Of a stretch of 64,000 nucleotides of DNA, positions 33,576-42,186 are shown piece by piece; the stretch's first letter is position 1, and the number at the start of each line of letters is the position of its first letter. Source of the DNA: JAKOVR01 sp031415655 (GTDB taxonomy: Bacteria; Actinomycetota; Acidimicrobiia; Acidimicrobiales; Acidimicrobilacustridaceae); assembly GCA_031415655.1 (NCBI GenBank), contig JANOSD010000159.1, positions 1-64,000 on the forward strand. The letters run 5' to 3'. The position numbers were made by a program, and so were the translations under genes. The notes below the pieces were generated by a model. It was not told where the DNA came from. It saw only the letters and a list, made by a program, of their open reading frames with translations, and did not search any database.

Positions 33576-35518
33576 AGCATCACAAGTATTTCCGAGTGGC
33601 ATTCGCCACCTTGGCGGTCGCGGTGTCAACTGTCGGGTTCGCGTCTTTCGGATCGCTGGCCTCCGCCCAGAGTGCCGACGGTTTGCTCGTCCGCCGACTG
33701 AACAGTCAGGATCCAGCGGCGGCAAAGGCCACCGTCATCTTCCAGTCACCAGCCGATTCGTTGAATGCAAAGGTCACCGTGAACGGCACCGATGCCCCCG
33801 TGATCCGGTCGGGCAAAATTGACCTTGCCGCCTCAAACCCCTACCTCTCGATTGTCATTGCCACCGGCGAGAACATGAAGGCCGGCGACAATCTCGAATC
33901 CGCTCGGACGGCGGTGAACAAAATCATCGCTGCGTCACCCGCCAATATGCAGTTCGCCATCTTCCAGGCGGGCGATCGGGCCTTGCCAGTGCAGACATTC
34001 ACGAACAACCGGGCTCGCCTTGACGATGCTTTGAAAAGGATCGGACCAAGCACCAAGACAGCGCTCTACGACGCCATTCGTCAGGCGGCGCTGCCCTACC
34101 AGAATACCGGGACCCTCCAGCCCAACATCTTGGTGATCAGCGGCGATGGCGAGTCGGTTGCCGAGTTTCCGGAAAAGGCTCTAGCCTCCGCCCGGGGGGC
34201 CGTCGTCACCAGTGGCGCCACGGTGTTTACCACCTACCTCAACACCTTTGATCCTGCGCCGGTAGAAAGCATCGTTGCATTGGCCGGCGGTTTCTCCACC
34301 ACTGCCACTGATAGCAAGTCGCTTGATGTCAACATCGGGGCAGTAGGAGACTCCATCCTCAACCAGCAGTACGACATTGCGTTTAACTCCGGGCTTCAGA
34401 AAGGTGAGGTCGCCGAGATCACAATTGATGCTGGCGGGAAGTCTACCGGCGTGTCCGTGCGAGTTGGGGGCGACGACCGAGGGTCGGCCCAGCTGACGCC
34501 CCAGGCGACGGTGGGGGGCGGTGGGATCCCGATCCTTGACGGTCCGATCGGTCTGGTACTGATCATCTCCTTCACGCTCGTCGCCGTAGCAGCAACGGCG
34601 TACGCGCTCACCTTGCTGGTGGTGCCTGACGACAGTCTTTCCAACGTGCTCCAGCCCTACGCCGACGGCTACTCGGGCGGCGGAGACGACGACAACGAGG
34701 GTTCAGCGCTCGGCCGGAGTGCCCTCATCCAACGAGCCGTAGAGATTACCGAACAAGTGGCGACGAGTCAGGGGTATCTGACTCGGGCCGAGAGCTCGTT
34801 AGAAAAGGCGAATATCGCCTTGCGCGGCGGTGAGGCTCTGTTCGCGTATGCCATTATCGTCGTGGTAGCCACCGTGATCGGACTCCTCTACTCGCGGTCC
34901 ATCATCGTCGGACTGATCTTCGGCTTTTTCGGAGCCGTAATGCCCGTAGTCGTCATCAACTTTCTCGGCAAGCGGCGCCGCAAGAAGTTCATGATGCAGC
35001 TTCCCGACACCCTGCAGCTGTTATCAGGCACGCTTCGGGCCGGCTATTCCCTCATGCAGGGCCTCGAGGCGGTGTCGCAGGAGGTTGAAGATCCGATGGG
35101 CCTTGAACTCCGGCGAGTCGTCACGGAAGCGCGGCTCGGTCGGGCCGTGGAGGAGTCCTTGGAAGCCTCAGCAGAACGAATGGATAGCCCAGACTTTGCG
35201 TGGGCGGTCATGGCGATCCGCATTCAGCGTGAGGTCGGTGGCAACCTCTCGGAACTTCTCCTGACGGTCGCCCAAACAATGACCGCACGAGAACGCCTCC
35301 GGCGTGATGTCGCTTCACTCACGGCAGAAGGTCGAATGAGTGCGATCATCCTTGGCCTTCTTCCCCCCGGTCTCGGCGCGGCGATGTTCGTGATCAACCC
35401 CGAATACACCAGCGTCCTCTTCAAGGAGACGATGGGTATTATTATGCTCATTATGGCGATTGTCGCCATGTTAATTGGCTTTGTGTGGATGCGGAAGATC
35501 GTAGATATCGAGATCTGA
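33572..35518 (+). CDS. tadB: Tad platform protein TadB fused to a secreted vWA-like domain
   Basis: 648 aa, more than twice a typical TadB (about 300). Residues 1-33 are a signal peptide ending ASAQS. Residues ~40-300 form a vWA-like domain: strand LSIVIATGENM, helix around ALYDAIRQAALPY, strand LQPNILVISGDGES. The DxSxS metal motif of a true MIDAS is lost (IATGENM). A membrane helix (~325-350) returns the chain to the cytoplasm, followed by the T2SSF platform domain (QLPDTLQLLSGTLRAGYSLMQGLEAV, then VRVVTEARLGR-like helix and MAIRIQREVGGNLSELL) and C-terminal membrane helices. The fusion places a binding module outside the cell on the assembly platform. ATGA overlap with cpaF. Confidence 0.9.
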   Translation: MKHHKYFRVAFATLAVAVSTVGFASFGSLASAQSADGLLVRRLNSQDPAAAKATVIFQSPADSLNAKVTVNGTDAPVIRSGKIDLAASNPYLSIVIATGENMKAGDNLESARTAVNKIIAASPANMQFAIFQAGDRALPVQTFTNNRARLDDALKRIGPSTKTALYDAIRQAALPYQNTGTLQPNILVISGDGESVAEFPEKALASARGAVVTSGATVFTTYLNTFDPAPVESIVALAGGFSTTATDSKSLDVNIGAVGDSILNQQYDIAFNSGLQKGEVAEITIDAGGKSTGVSVRVGGDDRGSAQLTPQATVGGGGIPILDGPIGLVLIISFTLVAVAATAYALTLLVVPDDSLSNVLQPYADGYSGGGDDDNEGSALGRSALIQRAVEITEQVATSQGYLTRAESSLEKANIALRGGEALFAYAIIVVVATVIGLLYSRSIIVGLIFGFFGAVMPVVVINFLGKRRRKKFMMQLPDTLQLLSGTLRAGYSLMQGLEAVSQEVEDPMGLELRRVVTEARLGRAVEESLEASAERMDSPDFAWAVMAIRIQREVGGNLSELLLTVAQTMTARERLRRDVASLTAEGRMSAIILGLLPPGLGAAMFVINPEYTSVLFKETMGIIMLIMAIVAMLIGFVWMRKIVDIEI

Positions 35519-35572
35519 TCGCGGTTCCGCCAAACGTCATCTGTTCGTCCCTTCGCCCCCAGGAAACAACTC

Positions 35573-36508
35573 ATGGAAGCTATTCAGCTGCAACTCGCGC
35601 TGGTACTACTCGCCGGCGCATTTTGTCTGGCCATCTGGGCCGTCGCAAGCCACTTCAACGAGCGATCTGTCGTTCGCACCTCACTCCGCCAATTGGAGGG
35701 TTATGAGGTCGAGAATGTGCGAGATCAGGAAATGCTCGCTCCGATCAGTGAACGGGCCTTGTTGCCTGCGGTTGGAGCACTCACGGCGCTCGGTCGGCGT
35801 TTCACACCGGTCGGCTACGTCGACAGTATTCGAAAGAAGAAGATTTATGCAGGCGATGGGTCGGCGGACGCCGTCGATCGTTTTCTCGCCGTACGAGTCA
35901 TCACGATTTTTCTTGTTCTCCCCATCTTCATTTTCATGTACGTCTGGAACCCCGTCGGACTGGATGGAGGTTCGCAGTTTTTCGGGTTCCTGTTGTTCGC
36001 CTTCGCTTGTATTTTGGGGCCCGATGCCATCTTGGCCCGCCGAGTTGATGAACGTATGCACGAGCTTCGGATCACCCTTCCCGACGTGCTCGATCTGCTT
36101 ACCATCTCGGTCGAAGCTGGCTTGGGATTTGAGCAGGCCCTCGATCGTGTGATCAACGCCGTCCCTGGCGCGCTTTCCGTTGAATTCTCTCGGATGCTTG
36201 GTGAGGTACGCGCTGGTTCCACCCGTGCCGACGCCATGCGTGCGCTTGAGCAGCGGACCAATGTTCCCGAGGTACGGTCCTTCGTGCTGGCTATCCTGCA
36301 AGCCGATACGTTCGGTGTGAGCATTGGGCGGGTACTTCGTGCGCAATCCGAGGAGATGCGCATCAAACGCCGCCAACTCGCCGAGGAACGCGCACAGAAA
36401 GCACCCGTTAAGATGCTCATACCTATGGTGTTCTGCATCTTTCCTGCGCTCTTCGTCATCGTGATTGGCCCCGCCATCATTAACATCCAGAAGGCGTTCT
36501 CGGGCTAG
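35573..36508 (+). CDS. tadC: Tad platform protein TadC
   Basis: 311 aa, second T2SSF-type inner-membrane platform protein. One N-terminal membrane helix, two around residues 103-145, the platform domain (LRITLPDVLDLLTISVEAGLGFEQALDRV, then FVLAILQADTFGVSIGRVLRAQ) and a C-terminal helix MVFCIFPALFVIVIGPAII. It pairs with TadB above the CpaF ATPase. It begins 54 bases after tadB. No tadE, tadF, tadG or prepilin peptidase gene follows in the window, so these must lie elsewhere. Confidence 0.93.
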   Translation: MEAIQLQLALVLLAGAFCLAIWAVASHFNERSVVRTSLRQLEGYEVENVRDQEMLAPISERALLPAVGALTALGRRFTPVGYVDSIRKKKIYAGDGSADAVDRFLAVRVITIFLVLPIFIFMYVWNPVGLDGGSQFFGFLLFAFACILGPDAILARRVDERMHELRITLPDVLDLLTISVEAGLGFEQALDRVINAVPGALSVEFSRMLGEVRAGSTRADAMRALEQRTNVPEVRSFVLAILQADTFGVSIGRVLRAQSEEMRIKRRQLAEERAQKAPVKMLIPMVFCIFPALFVIVIGPAIINIQKAFSG

Positions 36509-36517
36509 TTCCTCCCG

Positions 36518-38002
36518 TTGGGCGTTTCTCGCACGCAGCGTCCTGCGCCGATCGACCAGCCGACGTTGCCCGGTGGTCAACGCCACCGAGGGGCCTCGAT
36601 CGCCATGTCGTTCGGGGCCCTCGTTGTTGCTTGGGGTTTTTACCTCGGGTCTCGTGACCTCTTCGACAATAGTTTTTTCACCCACCTTGCAACGGGAAGA
36701 CTCATCCTCGAGACGGGATCGGTACCCACCACCGACTCCTACTCGTACACTGCACCCGGCGCCCCCTGGGTCGTCCAGAGTTGGTTCGCATCACTGCTAT
36801 ACGGCGTTGTGGAACGACTCGGGGGTGGTACGGCAATCCGTGTGCTCGGAGGCTCCCTCGGTGCAACGGTAGCGATGTGCGTCTGGATGCTCACTAGGTC
36901 GGCTCGCGTTTTGACTCTCCGAATTGGGATCACGTTGTTGCCGCTCGTTCTGGGTGTCACGATGTGGTCCACCCGGCCACTGATGTTCGGTCTGGCGTTC
37001 CTTGGGGTGACGCTCATCGCCCTCGAAGGACGGATCTCCCCGTTCGCCCTGGCCCCCATTTACTGGATATGGGCAAACACTCACGGATCGTTCCCACTTG
37101 GGCTGGTCGCGATTGTTTGCGTCCTTGTGGGGCGCCGATTCGATCGTAAACCGATCGTGCTCGAACGTACCGTTCTTCTTTGGGCGACGGTCGGAACTCT
37201 GGCAAGTGTCATCAGCCCACTTCGGCTGAAGTCGTTGTTGTTTCCCGTCGAACTATTGCAGAAATCAGATCTGCTTCAGAATGTGATTGAGTGGCAATCA
37301 CCCAAGTTCTCCGAGTCGTTCACTCGGGTGTTTCTTCTCCAGGCACTTCTCACCGTGCTTGTCGTCGTGTATCGCCCATCCTGGCGAGCAGCCATACCCA
37401 CCGTTGTGTTCTTCGCTTTGGGTCTCTACGCGGTTCGCAACATCGCCATCACGAGTTTGGTGCTGGTACCGATCATGGCTCGTTGCGCGCCCCGAATCGG
37501 CACGGTCGACGGCCGGGAGCGTGGTGCCGGCCCGACCTCGCTTTTTGCGTTGATCCTCACCATCGGAGTCGTGGCGAACTTTTCGGTTCTCACCGGACCG
37601 GCCTACGACCTCGATACGTATCCCGTAGAGGCCTTGGCGTTTGTACACACAAGTACCCGGATCGAAGATGCTAATTGCCGGCTCCTCACCAAGGATTCGA
37701 TTGGCAATTTGCTTCACCTCGTGCCGATCGGAGTCGACCGCCGCACGCCGGTGTTCCTCGATGATCGCTACGACATGTATCCCCGTGAAATCACGGTGGA
37801 CTATCTCCAACTACATGGTGCCGGTTCAGACTGGCGGGAGGTTCTTGACCGCCATGAAGTGAAGCTAATTTTGTGGGGGCGAGGTGATCCATTGGCCAAT
37901 CTTCTGCTTGAAAGCGGCGAGTGGCAACTTGTGTACGGCGATCACTCCTGGGCGCTTTTCGGTCGTCGCGACATGGCGGCGGCGTGCCAGAGGGCTGCGT
38001 AA
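36518..38002 (+). CDS. Polytopic membrane protein, GT-C glycosyltransferase-like
   Basis: 494 aa with about ten hydrophobic helices and a soluble C-terminal domain (~370-494). The first loop carries two acidic residues and an aromatic patch (GSRDLFDNSFFTHLATGRLI, then TTDSYSYTAPGAPWVVQSWF), the arrangement of GT-C enzymes that use polyprenyl-phosphate sugars. Family assignment is by overall layout, not a diagnostic motif. The TTG start at 36518 keeps it nine bases after tadC; ATG 36605, with GAGGGG upstream, is a plausible alternative. Its place in the tad operon suggests it might glycosylate pilin or another surface protein; this is inference. Confidence 0.6.
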   Translation: MGVSRTQRPAPIDQPTLPGGQRHRGASIAMSFGALVVAWGFYLGSRDLFDNSFFTHLATGRLILETGSVPTTDSYSYTAPGAPWVVQSWFASLLYGVVERLGGGTAIRVLGGSLGATVAMCVWMLTRSARVLTLRIGITLLPLVLGVTMWSTRPLMFGLAFLGVTLIALEGRISPFALAPIYWIWANTHGSFPLGLVAIVCVLVGRRFDRKPIVLERTVLLWATVGTLASVISPLRLKSLLFPVELLQKSDLLQNVIEWQSPKFSESFTRVFLLQALLTVLVVVYRPSWRAAIPTVVFFALGLYAVRNIAITSLVLVPIMARCAPRIGTVDGRERGAGPTSLFALILTIGVVANFSVLTGPAYDLDTYPVEALAFVHTSTRIEDANCRLLTKDSIGNLLHLVPIGVDRRTPVFLDDRYDMYPREITVDYLQLHGAGSDWREVLDRHEVKLILWGRGDPLANLLLESGEWQLVYGDHSWALFGRRDMAAACQRAA

Positions 38003-38029
38003 CGCTCCGCCGAATGCCAGCCAAAACGC

Positions 38030-38059
38030 GTTTGCGGGACCCCGAAGGACCCCGCAAAC
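38030..38059. terminator. Bidirectional hairpin between convergent tad and pilin transcripts
   Basis: GTTTGCGGG and CCCGCAAAC form a 9-bp stem with a 12-base loop that can fold further. It lies between two convergent genes. On the minus strand it is followed by GCGTTTTGG, so it better fits termination of the pilin transcript. Confidence 0.6.
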
Positions 38060-38080
38060 CACTACTTGGTCGGAAACTCC

Positions 38081-38278
38081 CTAACAGCCGGACGTGGCCT
38101 CTCCGAGCGCGCTTGACGCACAGGAGAGCTTGCTGGCGGTGTTGGCCTGGAAGAACCTCACCGAAGACATTGCCACGAGCGTGATCAAGGCCACCAGAAG
38201 CGTGTACTCGACGACACTTGCTCCGTCGTCACCAGTGAAGCGTGGGCGTACCCGACCTATGTGCCCCGTTAGCTCCAT
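38081..38278 (-). CDS. Flp-family pilin (second copy)
   Basis: 65 aa class IVb prepilin. Basic leader (MELTGHIGRVRPRFTGDDG), processing site G|ASVVEY with the conserved Glu at mature +5, and the hydrophobic assembly helix TLLVALITLVAMSSV. The C-terminus is unusual for a pilin: two Cys (LSCASSALGEATSGC) that could form a disulfide, and sequence unlike the first copy. AGAGGAAAG lies just before the ATG. It sits downstream of the other pilin and after a strong hairpin, so it is probably made at a lower level, perhaps as a minor pilin. Confidence 0.85.
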   Translation of the reverse strand: MELTGHIGRVRPRFTGDDGASVVEYTLLVALITLVAMSSVRFFQANTASKLSCASSALGEATSGC

Positions 38279-38310
38279 AGTCTTTCCTCTCGATGGTGAG
38301 AACCAAAGAA

Positions 38311-38334
38311 GGGGCGGCCCGACTGGACCGCCCC
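38311..38334 (-). terminator. Strong hairpin between the two pilin genes
   Basis: A 10-bp GC-rich stem (GGGGCGGTCC/GGGCCGCCCC with one G-T pair) with a 4-base loop, followed on the minus strand by TTCTTT. It lies between the stop of pilin 1 and the start of pilin 2. A partial terminator or RNA-stabilising stem here would set the ratio of the two pilins. Confidence 0.65.
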
Positions 38335-38365
38335 CTCTCTCTGCGAAGGCAGATCGGCAGGATGA

Positions 38366-38551
38366 CTAGGCGATTGCGGAGCCAACTGCACTGAACTTGC
38401 TGGATGCATTCCGGCCGAGGAAGGTGACGGCAAGGATGCAGACAACGGCGATAAGCGCCACGAGGAGCGCGTACTCCACGAGCGAGGCGCCACGGTCGGT
38501 CTTGCAACGGGCCTGCATCCAGGCGCTGATGTACTCATATGAGGTAAGCAT
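38366..38551 (-). CDS. Flp-family pilin (major copy)
   Basis: 61 aa. Leader MLTSYEYISAWMQARCKTDRG, cleavage site G|ASLVEYALLVALIAVV with Glu at mature +5 and Tyr at +6 (the Glu-Tyr signature of Flp pilins), then the C-terminal ILAVTFLGRNASSKFSAVG. The Asn-Ala-Ser-Ser is a potential modification site. ATG 38551 has GGGAGAG upstream. The longer frame upstream of this ATG has no support. The C-terminal 23 residues recur, 19 of 23 identical, in the zinc-ribbon membrane protein at 15.8-16.7 kb. Promoter presumably in the 140 bases before it, next to the NarL-type regulator gene. Confidence 0.92.
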   Translation of the reverse strand: MLTSYEYISAWMQARCKTDRGASLVEYALLVALIAVVCILAVTFLGRNASSKFSAVGSAIA

Positions 38552-38693
38552 TGAGCTCTCCCTTTGGTTGGTTCTGACGATGACCCACCCGGTATTGAGT
38601 GGGCTACTTCCTGTCCTGATAAGTATCGTCGCTGCATGCGTTGGCCCGTATAGGTCATTCGGCCCATTTCTCGGATTCAGACGCCGACCCTGG

Positions 38694-39338
38694 CTATTCA
38701 AGGTGAATGATCCCCATCCGCACGGCCTGAAGCACCGCTTGCGTGCGGTCTCGAGCCTCGAGTTTCTGGTAGATCGATGCCAGGTGGTTTTTGACGGTCT
38801 TTTGGCTGATGAACAGCCGTTCCGCCACTTCGGGAGTGGAACAACCGTTGGCGATCAACTGGAGTACCTCTTCCTCCCGTTTCGTGATCACCCGTTCCTC
38901 GTCCGGTGAAGGCTCCTCAAGCTTGCGGACCTCTTCGAGCATCGAGGCCGCCAACTGTGGCGACAGGACGGTCTCGCCACGAACAACGGTGCGGATCGCG
39001 GTAGCGATCTCGTCGGTGGAACAGTCCTTGACCAAATAGCCACTGGCCCCGGCGCGAATGGCAGCGGCGAGCACTTCCTGGTCGGCATGCATCGTCAGCA
39101 TCACTATGGCAATACCGGGATAGGAAATCTTGATCTGCCTCGTAGCTTCGACGCCGTCTACCTCAGGCATGGTGACGTCCATCAGAATTACTTCGGGCTG
39201 GAGTTCTTCGGCCAGCCGAATGGCCTCGTCGCCGTCCCGAGCCTCCCCCACGATGTCGAATCCTTGGTCCGTCATCGACCGTCGGAGGCCCTCGCGCAAC
39301 ATGCGATGATCGTCGGCGAGCATCAGTCGGATCGACAC
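38694..39338 (-). CDS. NarL/DegU-family response regulator
   Basis: 214 aa. Receiver with LADDHRMLREGL, the phospho-acceptor Asp in VILMDVTMPEVDG and Lys in GYLVKDCSTDEI; a LuxR-type HTH at about 145-210 (TKREEEVLQLIANGCSTPEVAERLFISQKTVKNHLASIYQKL). GTG 39338 was chosen because GGGAG lies seven bases upstream and the receiver begins at once. Its partner is almost certainly the histidine kinase directly upstream. Its gene lies just upstream of the pilin pair on the same strand, so pilus expression is a likely target (inference). Confidence 0.92.
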   Translation of the reverse strand: MSIRLMLADDHRMLREGLRRSMTDQGFDIVGEARDGDEAIRLAEELQPEVILMDVTMPEVDGVEATRQIKISYPGIAIVMLTMHADQEVLAAAIRAGASGYLVKDCSTDEIATAIRTVVRGETVLSPQLAASMLEEVRKLEEPSPDEERVITKREEEVLQLIANGCSTPEVAERLFISQKTVKNHLASIYQKLEARDRTQAVLQAVRMGIIHLE

Positions 39339-39392
39339 GGATTCTCCCAGGAGTGAACGCGCCTGAAATGAGCGCTCAGTGGTGGACGGCAA

Positions 39393-39438
39393 TGGGCCAT
39401 CTGGCCCAACTTGGGCAGGTTACCCGCCCGAGGGTAAC
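39393..39438 (-). promoter_or_regulatory. Cluster of three palindromes upstream of the NarL-type regulator
   Basis: TGGGCCA-TC-TGGCCCA (39393-39408), GCCCAA-C-TTGGGC (39404-39416) and GTTACCC-n6-GGGTAAC (39419-39438) lie back to back, 55-100 bases before the regulator start. Overlapping stems suggest alternative RNA folds or protein sites. Not a known riboswitch to my eye. Confidence 0.4.
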
Positions 39439-39467
39439 AACCAAGTCACCGCCGCCGATACGGGGCC

Positions 39468-39503
<36 letters not shown>

Positions 39504-39531
39504 CGACGACCAGCGGCGCCAGATCGCACGG

Positions 39532-41382
39532 TTATACCGGAGGCTCCGCTCGAACCAAGCTGCAACGCACTCGAGTGCCTTTCCCTGGTTGGCTGGTGAA
39601 GTCCAGGGTGGCGCCAATGCTGGAAGCCCTTTCCCGCATCCCGATGATGCCATACGAGTCCAAACGACCGGCCTTGCCGATCGGGAACCCCTGGCCGTTG
39701 TCGGTGATGTCGAGGGCGGCCGACTCGCCGTTTGAACGCCAGATCACGCGCACCTCGGTGGCTTTCGCATGCCGCTCGATGTTCGTGATCGCCTCCTGCG
39801 CGATGCGCCACATCTCCCGTTCCTGCAGGATGGGAAGTCGTTGGTCTCGATCCAGAAACAGCTCGACGGAGAGGCCACTCCGTTCCGCCACGCGTCCGGT
39901 GAACGTTTCGAGTGTGGATGGGAGGTCCTGACTGTCGGTGACATCGGTGCGCAGGTCATAGAGCGTGTCGCGGACCTCACGGATGACGCCGCGTACATCG
40001 TCCCGCAATCGTTCCAACGAATCAGATACCCGGTCGCCTTTGGCATCGGAACTCACGATTCGATCGAGCTCGAACGCGAGGTACGCCAGCGACTGGCCGA
40101 TGCGGTCGTGCAGATCGCGAGCGATTCGCGTTCGTTCTTCGTCGGCGCCCACGGTGCGTAGTCGACCGAACCAACGAGCGTTGTCGATTGCGAGCGCGAC
40201 CGGTTCCACGAAGCCCTTCAAGAGTTCCGCGTCGCGCGCCGAGAAATGGCGTTCTTCTTGGTGCTCGATCGCCAACACGCCGATCAGCGATCCCCGGGCG
40301 GGCAGGGGTGCGTAGATGCCGGAGCCGGCCTTGCCCACGATTCCCGGCCCCCCTCCCGTGACGGACAGATCGGCCGCCGTGACGACGGTCTGATTCGTGA
40401 CCGCCTTGCGCATCGGAGCCGGGAGGTCGTCGGTAGCGATCTTCGCTGGCATACGTGAGCCCTCTTTACGAATTACCTGCCACGATCCGTCCGTGTCGTC
40501 GAAGACAAGAATGGCGGCGTAGTCGAAATCGAACAGCCCTCGAAGGCGGGTGATCGTGGTATCGAGCACGTCGTTGAGGTCGAGCGACGCGGGAAGGGTT
40601 TGGGTGACCCGGTGCAACGAAAACAGCAAGGCGTTGGCATCGGCAAGCCGTCCGAGCCGGTCAAGTGCGAGCGAATGCTGTCGATCCGCCTCGCCGGAGA
40701 TTCGTCGGGAGTACCCCGCGACGAGGGCGACGAGCAGGATGACCAGCGTCCATTGAGCAGACAACTTGATGCCCACATCGGTGGTGTTCGCCGACACGTA
40801 GGGGATGGTGACGGCGAGCGACGCCGCGATGCCCACCCGTACGGCAAAACCGAAACCGCGAGCGAAGCCGGCCACGATCACGGCGGTGAGCAGCGAGAAG
40901 ATAAAGGGCGACTCCCAACCGCCGCTCAAGATCACGATCGTGACATGCAGCGTGAGTTCGAAAAGCACTGACAACAAGCTGCGAATGTCACCGAGGTACC
41001 GCACGGGTCGAAGCGTTCGGCCGACCGTGTAGAGCGTGACGACTACCGCAAAGGCAATGATGCTGGTGTCTCCCTCGACGAGAAACGGCGCCGCTAACGC
41101 GATCGAGGCGATCGTGGTGGTGAATCGGATCGCCAGAATGGCCGGACCAAACGAGGCGACTCGATCGAACCGCTCGGTCAGTCCTTCCTCAGCGTTCGAT
41201 CCATCGGTGGTCTCGGCGAGTTGGAGCAAACGTTCTCGAAGCCCGGGGGCTTCCTCATCGTCGGTCGACGAAGAGTGTCCACCCGTGTCGTTCGGGGTAC
41301 CGGACCCCGGAGCACGAAGCTGCAAGTCTTCAGCGGGCTGCACGGCGATGTCGTCCACGTCTACAACGTCGGCCGCGCTCAC
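39532..41382 (-). CDS. Membrane histidine kinase with GAF domain (NarX/DegS-like HisKA_3)
   Basis: 616 aa. An acidic N-terminal tail, about five membrane helices (residues ~75-210), a GAF domain (~245-395: TTITRLRGLFDFDYAAILVFD, then GSGIYAPLPARGSLIGVLAIE), HisKA_3 with His425 in RTRIARDLHDRIGQSL, and an HATPase with NIERHAKATEVRV, DITDNGQGF and GIIGMRERA. The extended frame (to 41751) overlaps coaE and looks non-coding, so I place the start at GTG 41382; another in-frame GTG or TTG just downstream is possible. Partner of the NarL-type regulator. Confidence 0.88.
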   Translation of the reverse strand: MSAADVVDVDDIAVQPAEDLQLRAPGSGTPNDTGGHSSSTDDEEAPGLRERLLQLAETTDGSNAEEGLTERFDRVASFGPAILAIRFTTTIASIALAAPFLVEGDTSIIAFAVVVTLYTVGRTLRPVRYLGDIRSLLSVLFELTLHVTIVILSGGWESPFIFSLLTAVIVAGFARGFGFAVRVGIAASLAVTIPYVSANTTDVGIKLSAQWTLVILLVALVAGYSRRISGEADRQHSLALDRLGRLADANALLFSLHRVTQTLPASLDLNDVLDTTITRLRGLFDFDYAAILVFDDTDGSWQVIRKEGSRMPAKIATDDLPAPMRKAVTNQTVVTAADLSVTGGGPGIVGKAGSGIYAPLPARGSLIGVLAIEHQEERHFSARDAELLKGFVEPVALAIDNARWFGRLRTVGADEERTRIARDLHDRIGQSLAYLAFELDRIVSSDAKGDRVSDSLERLRDDVRGVIREVRDTLYDLRTDVTDSQDLPSTLETFTGRVAERSGLSVELFLDRDQRLPILQEREMWRIAQEAITNIERHAKATEVRVIWRSNGESAALDITDNGQGFPIGKAGRLDSYGIIGMRERASSIGATLDFTSQPGKGTRVRCSLVRAEPPV

Positions 41383-41474
41383 GTGGCGGTGAAGGGCGTG
41401 GGGGAGTAAGGGGAGTAAGGCATCAGGAAAATTCCTCTCGCGGGAACACGATCTTGCCCCCCGGTCGCTTCTGC

Positions 41475-41480
41475 TACCTT
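41475..41480 (+). promoter_or_regulatory. -10 box TACCTT, leaderless start of coaE
   Basis: TACCTT ends seven bases before GTG 41488. Confidence 0.55.
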
Positions 41481-41487
41481 CCGAATC

Positions 41488-42186
41488 GTGTTCTTGATCG
41501 GACTGACCGGGGGGATCGGTGCGGGCAAATCTACGGTCTCGGCCGCCCTCGCCGAGCGAGGGTCGGTGATCATCGACGCCGACGCCATCACGAGGGCACT
41601 CCAAGAGCCCGGACTGCAAGTGTTCGACGCAATGGTCAGTCGGTTCGGTTCTGGCATCGTGGCGCCGAACGGAACACTCGATCGAGCCGCAGTTGCGGCG
41701 TTGGTGTTCACCGATCCCGCCGCCCTGGCCGACCTCAACGCCATGGTCCATCCTGCCGTTGGATCCGAGATAGCCGCCCGACTCACCGAGTTCGCGACCA
41801 CCGATCGGGTGGTTGTGCTCGATGTTCCGTTGCTCGTGGAGTCAGGACGCGACGACATGGCTTTGCTGGTGGTGGTCGACATCGACCCCGAACTTGCTGT
41901 CCACCGCCTGGTCACCCACCGCGGATTCTCCGAGGTCGATGCTCGCAACCGCATCTCCCGACTGGCCAATCGGGAAGATCGCCTGGCCCGAGCCGACTTC
42001 GTCGTCAACAACTCGGGCGACCGAGCCGCTCTCGACGTCGAAATCGCACGGCTCTGGACCTGGATCGAGGCGAAGTACCACGAGGCCAATCACGAAGAGA
42101 ACAAACACGAATCCCGCAATGGCACTGCGGCACCGACGTTCAGCAGAGGCCCAGGCGTCGACCCAGATCGCTTTGGATCTGATTGA
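41488..42186 (+). CDS. coaE: Dephospho-CoA kinase
   Basis: Last step of CoA synthesis: ATP-dependent phosphorylation of the 3' hydroxyl of dephospho-CoA. 232 aa P-loop kinase. Walker A GLTGGIGAGKSTVS, DADAITRALQEPG, LDVPLLVESG (acidic Walker B region) and the lid R residues in NRISRLANREDRLARADFVVNNSG. The last ~30 residues (ANHEENKHESRNGTAAPT onward) are an extra hydrophilic tail, whose coding bases overlap the end of dprE1 on the opposite strand by 47 bases. Confidence 0.94.
   Translation: MFLIGLTGGIGAGKSTVSAALAERGSVIIDADAITRALQEPGLQVFDAMVSRFGSGIVAPNGTLDRAAVAALVFTDPAALADLNAMVHPAVGSEIAARLTEFATTDRVVVLDVPLLVESGRDDMALLVVVDIDPELAVHRLVTHRGFSEVDARNRISRLANREDRLARADFVVNNSGDRAALDVEIARLWTWIEAKYHEANHEENKHESRNGTAAPTFSRGPGVDPDRFGSD

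Noticed and set aside
41383..41751. N-terminal extension of the GAF histidine kinase across coaE
   Set aside because: The extra residues overlap the conserved start of coaE on the other strand and look non-coding.
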